Positions 30,874 to 38,499 of a stretch of 39,705 bases of DNA are shown piece after piece; positions within the stretch are counted from its first letter, which is position 1, and the number at the start of each line of letters is the position of its first letter. The notes beneath the pieces are model-generated. The model searched no databases. It saw only the letters and a program-made list of their open reading frames with translations, and was not told where the DNA came from. The stretch spans positions 1 to 39,705 of the forward strand of contig CALKGG010000041.1 of NCBI GenBank assembly GCA_938084885.1, written 5' to 3'. Origin of the DNA: an uncultured Acidimicrobiales bacterium. GTDB lineage: Bacteria > Actinomycetota > Acidimicrobiia > Acidimicrobiales > SHLQ01. The position numbers and the translations under genes were made by a program.

Positions 30874-30990
30874 TTAGATTGGCTCGCCGATGGATGGCGT
30901 GAAGACCAGCGGGTTCTTCAGATGACGTTCCAGCGTGAGCAGCCCGAGGTCATAGGGGGCGAGCGCAGGTTTCACATCGAGTATCAGTGC
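30874..30990 (-). pseudogene. 3'-terminal fragment of a second ilvY-like gene
   Basis: The stretch 30904-30985 is about 90% identical to 31694-31775, the 3' end of the intact ilvY gene 790 bp away, in the same orientation. It encodes [20 protein letters not shown] then LKNPLV, with only two residue changes (Glu to Lys, Phe to Leu). It then diverges and stops (FTPSIGEPI). Nothing of the other 250 residues is seen. It is the remains of a paralogue or of a tandem duplication. The rest of 30991-31203 shows no gene I can support. Confidence 0.7.
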
Positions 30991-31203
30991 GCAAAGCGAG
31001 GCGCAGAACACGCCTGACGCTCGCTAAATGAGACCGTGTGGTGCGCTAGACCGATCGTCATCAGATGTGCGCTGACCCCTGCTGATTGGCACGGGTAGCG
31101 GCGAACCAAATCCCGCCCCTGCTGCATCGGGTGCCCAATCTTCGTCAAGGGCCTTCTCGCCATGCATGAATGCCACCTGCGGCTCATGTCCTAGGTTGGA
31201 CAC

Positions 31204-31638
31204 ATGGCTCTCAATGCACTTCCCGCAGAATTCATCGGCACGATTTCGGCTCGGACGAACGATGTTTCTCGTCCCATGGTCAAGCGCGGCCCATTCGGAA
31301 CAAAGGTGGTAGCCACGGTCACCGCAGCTACTTTCGTTGGCCCGAAGATCAATGCTGCTTCGATCGACGGCGTTGCTGGTGCCGACTGGCTGACCATTCT
31401 CGAGGGCGGCAGCTTTGCTCTTGATGTTCGCTTCTCGCTCCGCACAGACGACGGCGCCGATATCTATGTTACGTACACCGGTTTCGGCACCAGGGACGAA
31501 GAAGGCGGTGCCAGCATTCGTATCTCGCCGCGATTTGAGACCGGCGACGATCGTTATGCGTGGCTCAACAACCTGTTCACCGTTGCTGTCGGAAAGACGA
31601 CGCCAGACGGTGTGGAGTACGACGTCTACGCGGTGTAG
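31204..31638 (+). CDS. DUF3237 family protein
   Basis: A 144-residue protein matching DUF3237 throughout: GPFGTKVVATVTAATFVGPK, then GVAGADWLTILEGGSFALDV, RFSLRTDDGADIYVTYTGFG and a C-terminal VGKTTPDGVEYDVYAV. The fold is a small beta-barrel; function is unknown. It often sits near catabolic or oxygenase genes. Here it is between the ilvY fragment and the intact ilvY (stop to stop 16 bp, convergent), so it appears to have been inserted into, or trapped by, the ilvY duplication. Confidence 0.85.
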   Translation: MALNALPAEFIGTISARTNDVSRPMVKRGPFGTKVVATVTAATFVGPKINAASIDGVAGADWLTILEGGSFALDVRFSLRTDDGADIYVTYTGFGTRDEEGGASIRISPRFETGDDRYAWLNNLFTVAVGKTTPDGVEYDVYAV

Positions 31639-31654
31639 TCCTCCGTTCCGAGGG

Positions 31655-32524
31655 TCATGGTGCTGGGGTATCGAGCAACGCCCAAAATGCGTTGACCAGC
31701 GGGTTCTTCAGGTGACGTTCCAGCGTGAAGAGGCCGAGGTCATAGGGGGCGAGCGCCGGTTCGACATCGAGTACCCGAATGCGTGAGGAATGGGGGCTGT
31801 TGTCGAGCACGATCTTTGGCACGACACCGACACCGAGTCCAAGGCTGACCATGCTGACGATGGCCTCGTTGCCCGCTACTTGGGCGTAGATCTGTGGGGT
31901 GACGTCACGCTCGTCGAACCAGGCGTCCACACGTCTTCGGGCGATTCCGCCAGCGGCGAGGATCATTGGGATGTCGTGCCATTCAGCGGTCTCGTCTGGG
32001 GCGGATTCGGTGGGGGCTACAAACACCAACGGCGACTCGGCAATGGGTTTGAACAGCACGCCGGACGGCAGCGTCTCTGGTCGAGCGGCAATTGCGAGCT
32101 CTTCCTCGAGTGCCACGATGCGTTCGATGGCATGTTCGGGGTCCCCGGTTTGCAGCAGTATTTCAACGTCGGGATGGGCGGGCCGGAAGCGGTTCAGTAG
32201 GTCGACGAGGATGCTGTGGCTTGCTGTGACTGAGCAGTAGAGGCGTATCTCGCCAGCAAGTTGTTCTGCCGGATCGGTGAGGTCGTAACAGATCTGTTCC
32301 CACTGCTGCACTGCGTCGCGTGCGTACCGTTGAAAGGTGATGCCTTCGGGTGTGAGCGTGACCGTCCGGTTGTCGCGATCGAACAAGACGGTAGTGAGCT
32401 CGGTCTCCAACTGTCGAATGTTCCGCGACAGTGCAGAGGTGCTGATATTGACCTTTGCGCTGGCGCGTCCGAAGTGCAGTGTCTCACTGAGCACGATGAA
32501 GTGTTTGAGCGTTCGAATGTCCAC
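31655..32524 (-). CDS. ilvY: LysR-type activator IlvY
   Basis: A 289-residue regulator starting at GTG 32524, divergent from ilvC. The N-terminal [20 protein letters not shown] then [28 protein letters not shown], the [19 protein letters not shown] block and [20 protein letters not shown] follow proteobacterial IlvY along the whole length. In enterobacteria IlvY binds the ilvC substrates acetolactate and acetohydroxybutyrate and activates ilvC. The same divergent layout is present. Actinobacteria usually lack IlvY and control a short ilvC differently. This suggests the pair arrived by transfer. Confidence 0.88.
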   Translation of the reverse strand: MDIRTLKHFIVLSETLHFGRASAKVNISTSALSRNIRQLETELTTVLFDRDNRTVTLTPEGITFQRYARDAVQQWEQICYDLTDPAEQLAGEIRLYCSVTASHSILVDLLNRFRPAHPDVEILLQTGDPEHAIERIVALEEELAIAARPETLPSGVLFKPIAESPLVFVAPTESAPDETAEWHDIPMILAAGGIARRRVDAWFDERDVTPQIYAQVAGNEAIVSMVSLGLGVGVVPKIVLDNSPHSSRIRVLDVEPALAPYDLGLFTLERHLKNPLVNAFWALLDTPAP

Positions 32525-32552
32525 GCATGCAGTATGGGGGAGCGATGACCTC

Positions 32553-32582
32553 GTGTTGCAGAATGTGGGACACGGTGTTGCA
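32553..32582. promoter_or_regulatory. Direct GTGTTGCA repeats in the ilvY-ilvC intergenic region
   Basis: GTGTTGCA occurs at 32553-32560 and again at 32575-32582, 22 bp apart, about two helical turns, in the divergent promoter gap. These are candidate IlvY contact sites. The 104-bp gap has no other clear motif. Confidence 0.45.
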
Positions 32583-32628
32583 AATATCTCAATTTACGAA
32601 ACGCGTGGACGTCGGTAGTGTGGCGGCC

Positions 32629-34101
32629 ATGGCCAATTACTTCAACTCCCTTTCACTGCGCGAGCAGCTCGCCGAACTCGGCAAGTGCCGCTTCATGCAT
32701 CTCGACGAATTCACCGAAGGCGTCGATGCCCTCATGGGCAAGAAGATCGTCGTGATTGGTTGCGGCGCACAAGGGCTCAACCAGGGTCTCAACCTTCGCG
32801 ACAGCGGTCTCGATGTCTCCTATGCGCTGCGTGAAGCTGCAATTGCCGAGCAGCGCCAGTCGTGGAAGAACGCCACCGAGAACGGTTTCACCGTCGGCAC
32901 CTACGAAGAGCTCCTCCCAACAGCCGACGTGGTCCTCAACCTCACGCCGGACAAGCAACACACCAACGTGGTCAACACGATCATGCCAATGATGAAGCAG
33001 GGCGCAACGCTGTCCTACTCACACGGCTTCAACATTGTTGAAGAGGCAATGGCCGTCCGCGACGACATCACCGTCATCATGGTCGCCCCCAAGTGTCCGG
33101 GCTCTGAGGTCCGTGCTGAATACGTGCGCGGCTTCGGCGTGCCAACCCTTATTGCGGTCCACGAAGATAACGACCCGAACGGCGAAGGCCTGGCCCTGGC
33201 CAAGGCATACGCCGTCGGCACCGGCGGTCACAAGGCTGGCGTATTGATGTCTTCGTTCGTCGCTGAGGTCAAGTCCGACCTCATGGGTGAACAGACGATT
33301 CTTTGCGGCATGCTCCAGACGGGCTCGCTCCTTTGCTTCGACAAGATGATCGACGAGGGCATCGACCCCGGCTACGCCTCGAAGCTCATCCAGTACGGCT
33401 GGGAAACCGTGACCGAAGCACTCAAGTATGGCGGCGTCACCAACATGATGGATCGCCTGTCGAACCCGGCCAAGATCCGTGCGTTCGATCTCGCAGAAGA
33501 GATGAAGGACATCATGCGTCCGCTTTACCAAAAGCATCAGGACGACATAATGACCGGCGCGTTCTCGTCGGGCATGATGGACGACTGGGCCAACGACGAT
33601 GCCAAGCTCCTCGGCTGGCGCGCAGACACTGCCGAGACCGCGTTCGAAAAGACCGAAGCTGGCGACATGGAGATCTCCGAGCAGGAGTACTTCGACAACG
33701 GCATCCTTATGGTTGCGATGGTCAAGGCCGGCGTCGAGCTCGCGTTCGAAACCATGACGGCTGCGGGCATCGTTGCCGACTCGGCCTACTACGAGTCGCT
33801 TCACGAGACGCCACTTATCGCCAACACGATTGCTCGCAAGAAGCTGTACGAGATGAACGCAACGATCTCCGATACCGCTGAGTACGGCTGTTACCTCTAT
33901 AACCACGCATGCGTGCCGCTGCTGGCCGACTTCATGACCGGGATCACGAGCGACGTGATTGGCAAGGGGCTCGATCTTTCCGACGCTGGCGTCGACAACG
34001 CACGCCTCATCGAAGTCAACGCCGCTATTCGCAGTCACCCGGTTGAGGAGATCGGCGCAGTCTTGCGAGGTCACATGGCCGACATGAAACGAATTGTCTG
34101 A
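32629..34101 (+). CDS. ilvC: Ketol-acid reductoisomerase, class II (long form)
   Basis: A 490-residue enzyme of valine/isoleucine synthesis that converts acetolactate to dihydroxyisovalerate with NADPH and Mg. ATG 32629 gives [20 protein letters not shown], the same opening as enterobacterial IlvC. The cofactor loop is [14 protein letters not shown]. Metal and substrate blocks include [23 protein letters not shown] and the duplicated C-terminal knot domain ([20 protein letters not shown]). The length and duplicated domain mark class II, as in E. coli and plants, whereas most actinobacteria have the roughly 340-residue class I. It is divergent from IlvY. The ModF-like gene overlaps its end by 8 bp. 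Confidence 0.95.
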   Translation: MANYFNSLSLREQLAELGKCRFMHLDEFTEGVDALMGKKIVVIGCGAQGLNQGLNLRDSGLDVSYALREAAIAEQRQSWKNATENGFTVGTYEELLPTADVVLNLTPDKQHTNVVNTIMPMMKQGATLSYSHGFNIVEEAMAVRDDITVIMVAPKCPGSEVRAEYVRGFGVPTLIAVHEDNDPNGEGLALAKAYAVGTGGHKAGVLMSSFVAEVKSDLMGEQTILCGMLQTGSLLCFDKMIDEGIDPGYASKLIQYGWETVTEALKYGGVTNMMDRLSNPAKIRAFDLAEEMKDIMRPLYQKHQDDIMTGAFSSGMMDDWANDDAKLLGWRADTAETAFEKTEAGDMEISEQEYFDNGILMVAMVKAGVELAFETMTAAGIVADSAYYESLHETPLIANTIARKKLYEMNATISDTAEYGCYLYNHACVPLLADFMTGITSDVIGKGLDLSDAGVDNARLIEVNAAIRSHPVEEIGAVLRGHMADMKRIV

Positions 34102-35515
34102 AACACAGATCAAGCTTGAAGATCTGTCTGTTGACTTCGACGGGCGGTTTCGGCTCGATGACATCACGTGGGCGATCACGCCAGGCCAGCAGTGGCTGAT
34201 CGCCGGGGCGAACGGCTCCGGCAAGTCCGCGCTCGCCGCGGTGCTTGCGGGGGAGGGCGACCACATATCGGGCACGCTGGTAGGCCTTCCCGGCAACGTT
34301 GCGTTGGTTTCCTATGAACGTCAGGCCGAGCTCATTGCGGCCGAGCTTCGCAAGGACGACGCCGACATTCTCGACGTGATCTCCGAGGGAACTCCAGTCT
34401 CCGAAATCATCGCCGAGGTCTGCCTTGACGATGCGCTGGCCCAAGAGCTGGTGGCCACGTTGGGCCTCAAGCCGTTGACGGACCGTGCCTTTCGCAAGCT
34501 GTCGACGGGAGAGACACGCAAGGTGATGCTTATCCGGGCACTGACGAGCCGCCCGGAACTCCTTGTGCTGGATGAGCCGTTCGATGGTCTCGACCACGAC
34601 TCGCTGGAGTGGCTGCAAGGTCACCTCGCAGCCTTGGCCGAGACAGTGCCGATGGTGCTCGTGCTCAACCGATTCGACGAATGCCCGGACTTCATCACCC
34701 ACATTGCCTACGTCGACGGCGGGCAGCTGCTGCACCAGGTCGACCGCTCCGACGAGCAGTCCCTTGCCGAACTGCATCAGCTGATCCATTTGAAGACCAG
34801 CGAGCTCGACGTGCCAGCGGCCGACCCAGCGATGGCACTTCCGTCGCTCAACCCAGACGAGCCGCTGGTTCAGCTGAGCAAAGCGACCGTTCGCTACACC
34901 GATAACACCGTGTTTGAGAACCTCGACTGGACCATCGACGCAAACGAGCACTGGCAGGTGAGCGGGCCAAACGGCAGCGGCAAGACGTGCCTACTTTCAC
35001 TGATCACCGGCGATCACCCGCAGTGCTACGTCAACGACATCAGGGTCTTTGGTTTCCAGCGCGGCACCGGCGAGAGCATCTGGCAGATCAAGCAGTACAT
35101 CGGCTACGTCTCCACCGCCCTGCAATGGGAGTATCGGGTCGGCACCAGCCTGCGCAACGTCATCATCTCGGGCTTCTACGACAGCATTGGTCTGTACACC
35201 AAGAGCACCGACACACAGAAGGCCATCGCCGACGACTGGCTACACGTGCTCGGCATGGCCGGCCGTTCTGACGAGCCATTCACTGGACTGTCGTTCGGCG
35301 AACAACGCTTGGCGCTCATTGCCCGTGCCATGGTCAAGCATCCGCCGCTATTGATCCTCGACGAACCGTGTTTGGGACTCGACGACATGAACCGCCAACT
35401 GGTCCTCGCCCTCATCGAACGCATCTGCCGCTCGGGCAACACGACCGTGCTCTACGTGAACCACCGCCTTGAAGACGCCATCCCAGGTATCGAGAACCAC
35501 CTCGCCCTCGGCTAG
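34094..35515 (+). CDS. modF: ModF/PhrA-like protein with two ABC ATPase domains
   Basis: A 473-residue soluble protein with tandem ABC domains. Domain 1 (about 5-230) has Walker [10 protein letters not shown], signature LSTGETRK and Walker [13 protein letters not shown]. Domain 2 (about 255-470) has [29 protein letters not shown] and the H-loop His in YVNHRLED. Domain 1 has Asn-Arg (VLNRFDE) where the switch His is expected. There are no membrane segments. ModF is named for molybdate loci, but its role is unproven. Similar proteins are called photorepair protein PhrA. Start TTG 34094 overlaps ilvC by 8 bp, so it is made with ilvC, an unusual pairing. Confidence 0.82.
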   Translation: MSETQIKLEDLSVDFDGRFRLDDITWAITPGQQWLIAGANGSGKSALAAVLAGEGDHISGTLVGLPGNVALVSYERQAELIAAELRKDDADILDVISEGTPVSEIIAEVCLDDALAQELVATLGLKPLTDRAFRKLSTGETRKVMLIRALTSRPELLVLDEPFDGLDHDSLEWLQGHLAALAETVPMVLVLNRFDECPDFITHIAYVDGGQLLHQVDRSDEQSLAELHQLIHLKTSELDVPAADPAMALPSLNPDEPLVQLSKATVRYTDNTVFENLDWTIDANEHWQVSGPNGSGKTCLLSLITGDHPQCYVNDIRVFGFQRGTGESIWQIKQYIGYVSTALQWEYRVGTSLRNVIISGFYDSIGLYTKSTDTQKAIADDWLHVLGMAGRSDEPFTGLSFGEQRLALIARAMVKHPPLLILDEPCLGLDDMNRQLVLALIERICRSGNTTVLYVNHRLEDAIPGIENHLALG

Positions 35516-35548
35516 TGATCTTGTTCACCGTGACACCTGTACCCAGAT

Positions 35549-35567
35549 TGGTATCAAAGTGATACCA
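35549..35567. promoter_or_regulatory. Antitoxin operator palindrome
   Basis: TGGTATCA-AAG-TGATACCA is a perfect inverted repeat with 8-bp arms, ending 8 bp before the antitoxin ATG. Its position fits autoregulation by the ribbon-helix-helix antitoxin and toxin complex. Confidence 0.7.
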
Positions 35568-35575
35568 TCACCCGT

Positions 35576-35779
35576 ATGGCTATGACTCTGCGTTTAACCG
35601 AAGAAGAGCAAGCTGCCTTGCAAGCGCGAGCTGAGGCGGAGGGTATGTCGATGCAAGAGGCAGCCCGCAGAGCAGTGCGAGAGTTCGTTGCTGATGCCGA
35701 TCATCGCGAACGAGTAGCCCTCGCCGCAGAGACGGTCATGCGATCGCACGCTGACGCCTTGCGACGCCTCGGCGAATGA
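35576..35779 (+). CDS. Ribbon-helix-helix antitoxin of the Doc toxin
   Basis: A 67-residue protein. Residues 1-45 form a ribbon-helix-helix DNA-binding dimer unit (MTLRLTEEEQAALQARAEAE then MSMQEAARRAVREFV). The C-terminal helix (HRERVALAAETVMRSHADAL then RRLGE) is the segment expected to occupy the toxin's active-site groove. The operator at 35549-35567 supports autoregulation. Its TGA stop (35777-35779) is part of the first unit of a 17-bp tandem repeat. In an ordinary pair the toxin would start at that ATGA, but here five mini-ORFs separate the two. Confidence 0.82.
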   Translation: MAMTLRLTEEEQAALQARAEAEGMSMQEAARRAVREFVADADHRERVALAAETVMRSHADALRRLGE

Positions 35780-35860
35780 CTGTGCTGATCAAATGACTGT
35801 GCTGATCAAATGACTGTGCTGATCAAATGACTGTGCTGATCAAATGACTGTGCTGATCAA
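35776..35860 (+). repeat. Five perfect 17-bp tandem repeats forming a chain of mini-ORFs
   Basis: The unit ATGACTGTGCTGATCAA starts at 35776, 35793, 35810, 35827 and 35844. A sixth, diverged copy (two changes) forms the start of the toxin gene at 35861. Each unit read with the first four bases of the next is a complete ORF, MTVLIK plus stop, whose TGA overlaps the next ATG as ATGA. The first ATG overlaps the antitoxin stop in the same way, and the last mini-ORF stop overlaps the toxin ATG. Confidence 0.97.
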
Positions 35861-36250
35861 ATGACTGTGCCGATCGAGTATCTCAACCTCGACGACCTCA
35901 TGGAACTGGCTATCTTGCTTCTGGGCGAGCCGGCGCCGATACGCGATGTAGGTCTTCTCGGTTCGGCCGCGGCCAGACCGCAGACCACCGCGTTCGGCGA
36001 GCACGCGTACTCTGATCTCTGGACGAAGTCCGCAGCTCTGCTGCAATCCATTCTGAAGAACCATGGACTCATCGATGGCAACAAGCGTCTCGGATGGCTA
36101 GCTACTGCGGTATTCCTGGAGCTAAACGGGCTGACGCCATCGAAGCTTTCCAATGAGGTCGTGTACGAACTCGTCTATGGCGTGGCCGCAGGTGACTTCG
36201 AGATCGACGAGATCGCAGCACAGATCCGCGACGCAATCGAGGGTGTGTAG
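35861..36250 (+). CDS. doc: Doc-type (Fic-fold) toxin
   Basis: A 129-residue protein with the Fic-fold motif HGLIDGNKRLGW. The Lys in NKR, where AMP-transferring Fic enzymes carry Gly, is the mark of Doc, which phosphorylates EF-Tu and stops translation. The N-terminal IEYLNLDDLMELA and the LQSILKNHGLIDGNK core are typical of actinobacterial Doc proteins. The catalytic His, Asp, Asn and Arg are all present. ATG 35861 is the only usable start, since every upstream in-frame ATG runs into a stop within a repeat. Its first residues (MTVPIEYL) are the diverged last copy of the MTVLIK repeat peptide. Confidence 0.85.
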   Translation: MTVPIEYLNLDDLMELAILLLGEPAPIRDVGLLGSAAARPQTTAFGEHAYSDLWTKSAALLQSILKNHGLIDGNKRLGWLATAVFLELNGLTPSKLSNEVVYELVYGVAAGDFEIDEIAAQIRDAIEGV

Positions 36251-36312
36251 TTTCTTCACCGAGATTGGCGAAGTAACTGCGTTGGCCGTATTTACGCGGC
36301 GTTGACCGATAG

Positions 36313-37305
36313 CTAGCGAGTGGTGAGTGCGGCTCGGGCCTGTTCGGGCGTTGCGCCGGTCCAGTTGCGAAACGCTCGATAGAACGAGCTCGTCTCGCCG
36401 TATCCGAGCAGGAACGCAATCTCGGTGGCGGACAAGTCCGGGTTCCGAAGATAATGCGTTGCGAGCTCCTCACGGGTCGCGTCGAGTATCTGTTGAAAGC
36501 TCGTGTCCTCGGCTTTGAGCTGGCGATGCAGGGTGCGCGAGCTGACAGCGAGTTCGTGGGCGACGTCGTTGACCGTTGTTCGCCCGATTGGCAGTAGCTC
36601 CATCAGAATCGCTCGCACCCGTTCGCCGGTTGGCGCTCCAGAGTCGAGGTCGGCGAGCCGGCGGCGAAGCTCGGGCTCGAACGTCTCCCAGATCGCTTCG
36701 TTTGCGGTGAGAAATGGGCGGGCGGCGTCGACAGCGCTGAACGTGACCAACGCGGTCTCGTTCTCTTCAATGTCGACTCCGAGGAACTCCCGATAGGCCT
36801 CTCGATCGTCGGGCACTACAGGCACGGCCACCCTGGCCGGAACGACGCGTGTCCGAGTGCCAGCGCGAGCAACGTTGACCCAAAACAGCAACTCGGTGAT
36901 CGCGAGAGTGGACGGTGCTTCGTCTCCTGCGGGCCACGAGAACGAAATACTCGTCTTCTCTGGGTCGATGTCTACCCCCATCAGGAGAGGTCCGATCAAC
37001 TTCTTGTACAGCGCAAGTCGTTGCGCAGCGGTGTTGAGGTCCGGGCTCATCATGGCGGCAAACACCGGCGGGGCAAAGACCTCCGGCGAAATTGCCTGCG
37101 CAAGGACGAGTGGCAGGTTGGGTTCGTTCGCCTCGACCTCGAGGGCGCGCCACAGCGAGAAGAACTCCGCTTGCGAGAGCCACACGGGGCCGCCGGACAA
37201 AAGGTCGGAGCGGAGCCCCGCACGACGCAACACTGCTGCCGGGCTGACGCCGATATCGGACAGCAGGGCGCGTGCGCTCGGTTCGAGCGCGTACTTGTTG
37301 TGCAC
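36313..37305 (-). CDS. AraC-family regulator with arabinose-binding-like N-terminus (OruR/ArgR-type)
   Basis: A 330-residue protein starting at GTG 37305, with a perfect AAGGAG 6 bases upstream. A start at 37338 lacks such a site. The N-terminal 200 residues form the Arabinose_bd (PF12625-like) domain (ALLSDIGVSPAAVLRRAGL, LVLAQAISPEVFAPP). The C-terminal 100 are paired AraC helices: TTVNDVAHELAVSSRTLHRQ, then LSATEIAFLLGYGETSSFYR then AFRNWTGATPEQAR. It is divergent from an HSL-type esterase across an 11-bp inverted repeat, which it probably controls. The inducer is unknown, but related regulators respond to lipids or aromatic esters. Confidence 0.87.
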   Translation of the reverse strand: MHNKYALEPSARALLSDIGVSPAAVLRRAGLRSDLLSGGPVWLSQAEFFSLWRALEVEANEPNLPLVLAQAISPEVFAPPVFAAMMSPDLNTAAQRLALYKKLIGPLLMGVDIDPEKTSISFSWPAGDEAPSTLAITELLFWVNVARAGTRTRVVPARVAVPVVPDDREAYREFLGVDIEENETALVTFSAVDAARPFLTANEAIWETFEPELRRRLADLDSGAPTGERVRAILMELLPIGRTTVNDVAHELAVSSRTLHRQLKAEDTSFQQILDATREELATHYLRNPDLSATEIAFLLGYGETSSFYRAFRNWTGATPEQARAALTTR

Positions 37306-37370
37306 TGGGCACTCCTTACGGACGATTCCACTGACCACGGTACCGACGCATGTCAGCCCAATGGGTCTCG

Positions 37371-37440
37371 ATTACTGCCAGGTCAGTCGCAGATGCTGCC
37401 AACACGGGTCGGCGGGATCTGCGATCGATCTGGCAGTAAT
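37371..37440. promoter_or_regulatory. Widely spaced inverted repeat, probable AraC operator pair
   Basis: ATTACTGCCAG (37371-37381) and CTGGCAGTAAT (37430-37440) are exact reverse complements with centres 59 bp apart. A partial third site, ATGCTGCCAAC, lies at about 37393-37403. They fill the gap between the AraC and esterase genes, and their spacing suits a DNA loop or two half-sites at divergent promoters. Confidence 0.6.
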
Positions 37441-37518
37441 TGCGAACGCAAGCCCGAGGCGTCGAACGTACGGTGATGCACACGCACAAACCGAGCGACA
37501 TGTAGACCCGGAGTACTC

Positions 37519-38481
37519 ATGACCAAGACATCACGATCGAGCTATCACGACGACCTGCAACGCGGGTACCTGCCGGGCAAGGCGGTCACCTGGATCGCTC
37601 GACGACGTTGGGGTCTTCGCATGATGCAACGCTTCGCCATGGGTCCAATGGTTGGGAACACCATCGACGGAGTCGTAAACGACGAGATTTTCATACCGAG
37701 TACGACGACGCCGGGGCATTCCATCCGGGCACGCGTCTACAAGCCGAAAGAAGCTGTCGGGCCGCTGCCCGCAATGATCTACCTGCACGGCGGCGGCTAC
37801 CAAGTCGGTGTTCCTGAGCAAGCACATGCGTTCTTTGAGGATCTGCTTCAGCGACGCAATGTTGCGATCGTTGCACCGGCGTACCGGCTATCGCTCGATG
37901 GCCATCCGTTCCCTGCTGGACTCGATGACTGCTTCGACACCATCACGCACATGTCCAATCACGCAGCCGAGCTTGGCCTGCGCAACGACAAGTTCATCGT
38001 CGCCGGACACAGCGGCGGGGGCGGTATGGCCGCAGCACTAACCCATTGGATCGTCGACACCGGGGCCGTCGAGCTGGCCTTCCAGATGCCGATCTATCCA
38101 ATGCTCGACCACCGGATGGAGACACCGTCGGCCCAATTTGTTGGGACAGCTATCTGGGACAAACACACCAATGCGCTCGCATGGAACAACTACCTCGGGC
38201 ATCTCAACGGCGACGTTCCCGAATACGCCTCGCCGGCGCTGCGACAAGATCTTCGCGGCCTGCCGCCCACCATCAGCTGGGTCGGCACCGTCGAACCGTT
38301 CAAGGACGAGACCATCAACTACATGGAGGCGCTCGACGCAGCTGGCGTGCCTACGCGTTTTCGACTCTTCGAAGGCGGCTTTCACGGCTTCGAGATCGGT
38401 GCACCGAAAGCAGGTGTCTCGCTCGAAGCGATCGAGTTCCAAGGAAGTGCCTTCGCCGACTTCTACGACCTCTACCTCTAG
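37519..38481 (+). CDS. Alpha/beta hydrolase, hormone-sensitive-lipase-type esterase
   Basis: A 320-residue enzyme of the HSL (bacterial family IV) esterases. The oxyanion loop is MIYLHGGGYQVG. The nucleophile elbow is VAGHSGGGGMAAA with Ser as nucleophile. The charge-relay acid position, normally Asp in DPLRDE, reads GTVEPFKDE, so Glu takes its place. The His is in EGGFHGFEIG. There is no signal peptide, so it should be cytosolic. It would cleave short- to medium-chain or aryl esters. It is divergent from an AraC regulator that probably activates it. Confidence 0.87.
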   Translation: MTKTSRSSYHDDLQRGYLPGKAVTWIARRRWGLRMMQRFAMGPMVGNTIDGVVNDEIFIPSTTTPGHSIRARVYKPKEAVGPLPAMIYLHGGGYQVGVPEQAHAFFEDLLQRRNVAIVAPAYRLSLDGHPFPAGLDDCFDTITHMSNHAAELGLRNDKFIVAGHSGGGGMAAALTHWIVDTGAVELAFQMPIYPMLDHRMETPSAQFVGTAIWDKHTNALAWNNYLGHLNGDVPEYASPALRQDLRGLPPTISWVGTVEPFKDETINYMEALDAAGVPTRFRLFEGGFHGFEIGAPKAGVSLEAIEFQGSAFADFYDLYL

Positions 38482-38499
38482 CGGGGTCACGCGGCTGAA

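Noticed and set aside
30984..31187. 67-codon minus-strand frame in the gap before DUF3237
   Set aside because: It overlaps the ilvY fragment in another frame, has no family-like pattern and no ribosome site.
33019..34296. 425-codon open frame on the minus strand
   Set aside because: Antisense to ilvC and the start of modF; a shadow of third-position GC.
35776..35860. CRISPR-like array
   Set aside because: The 17-bp units abut with no spacers and encode overlapping mini-ORFs.
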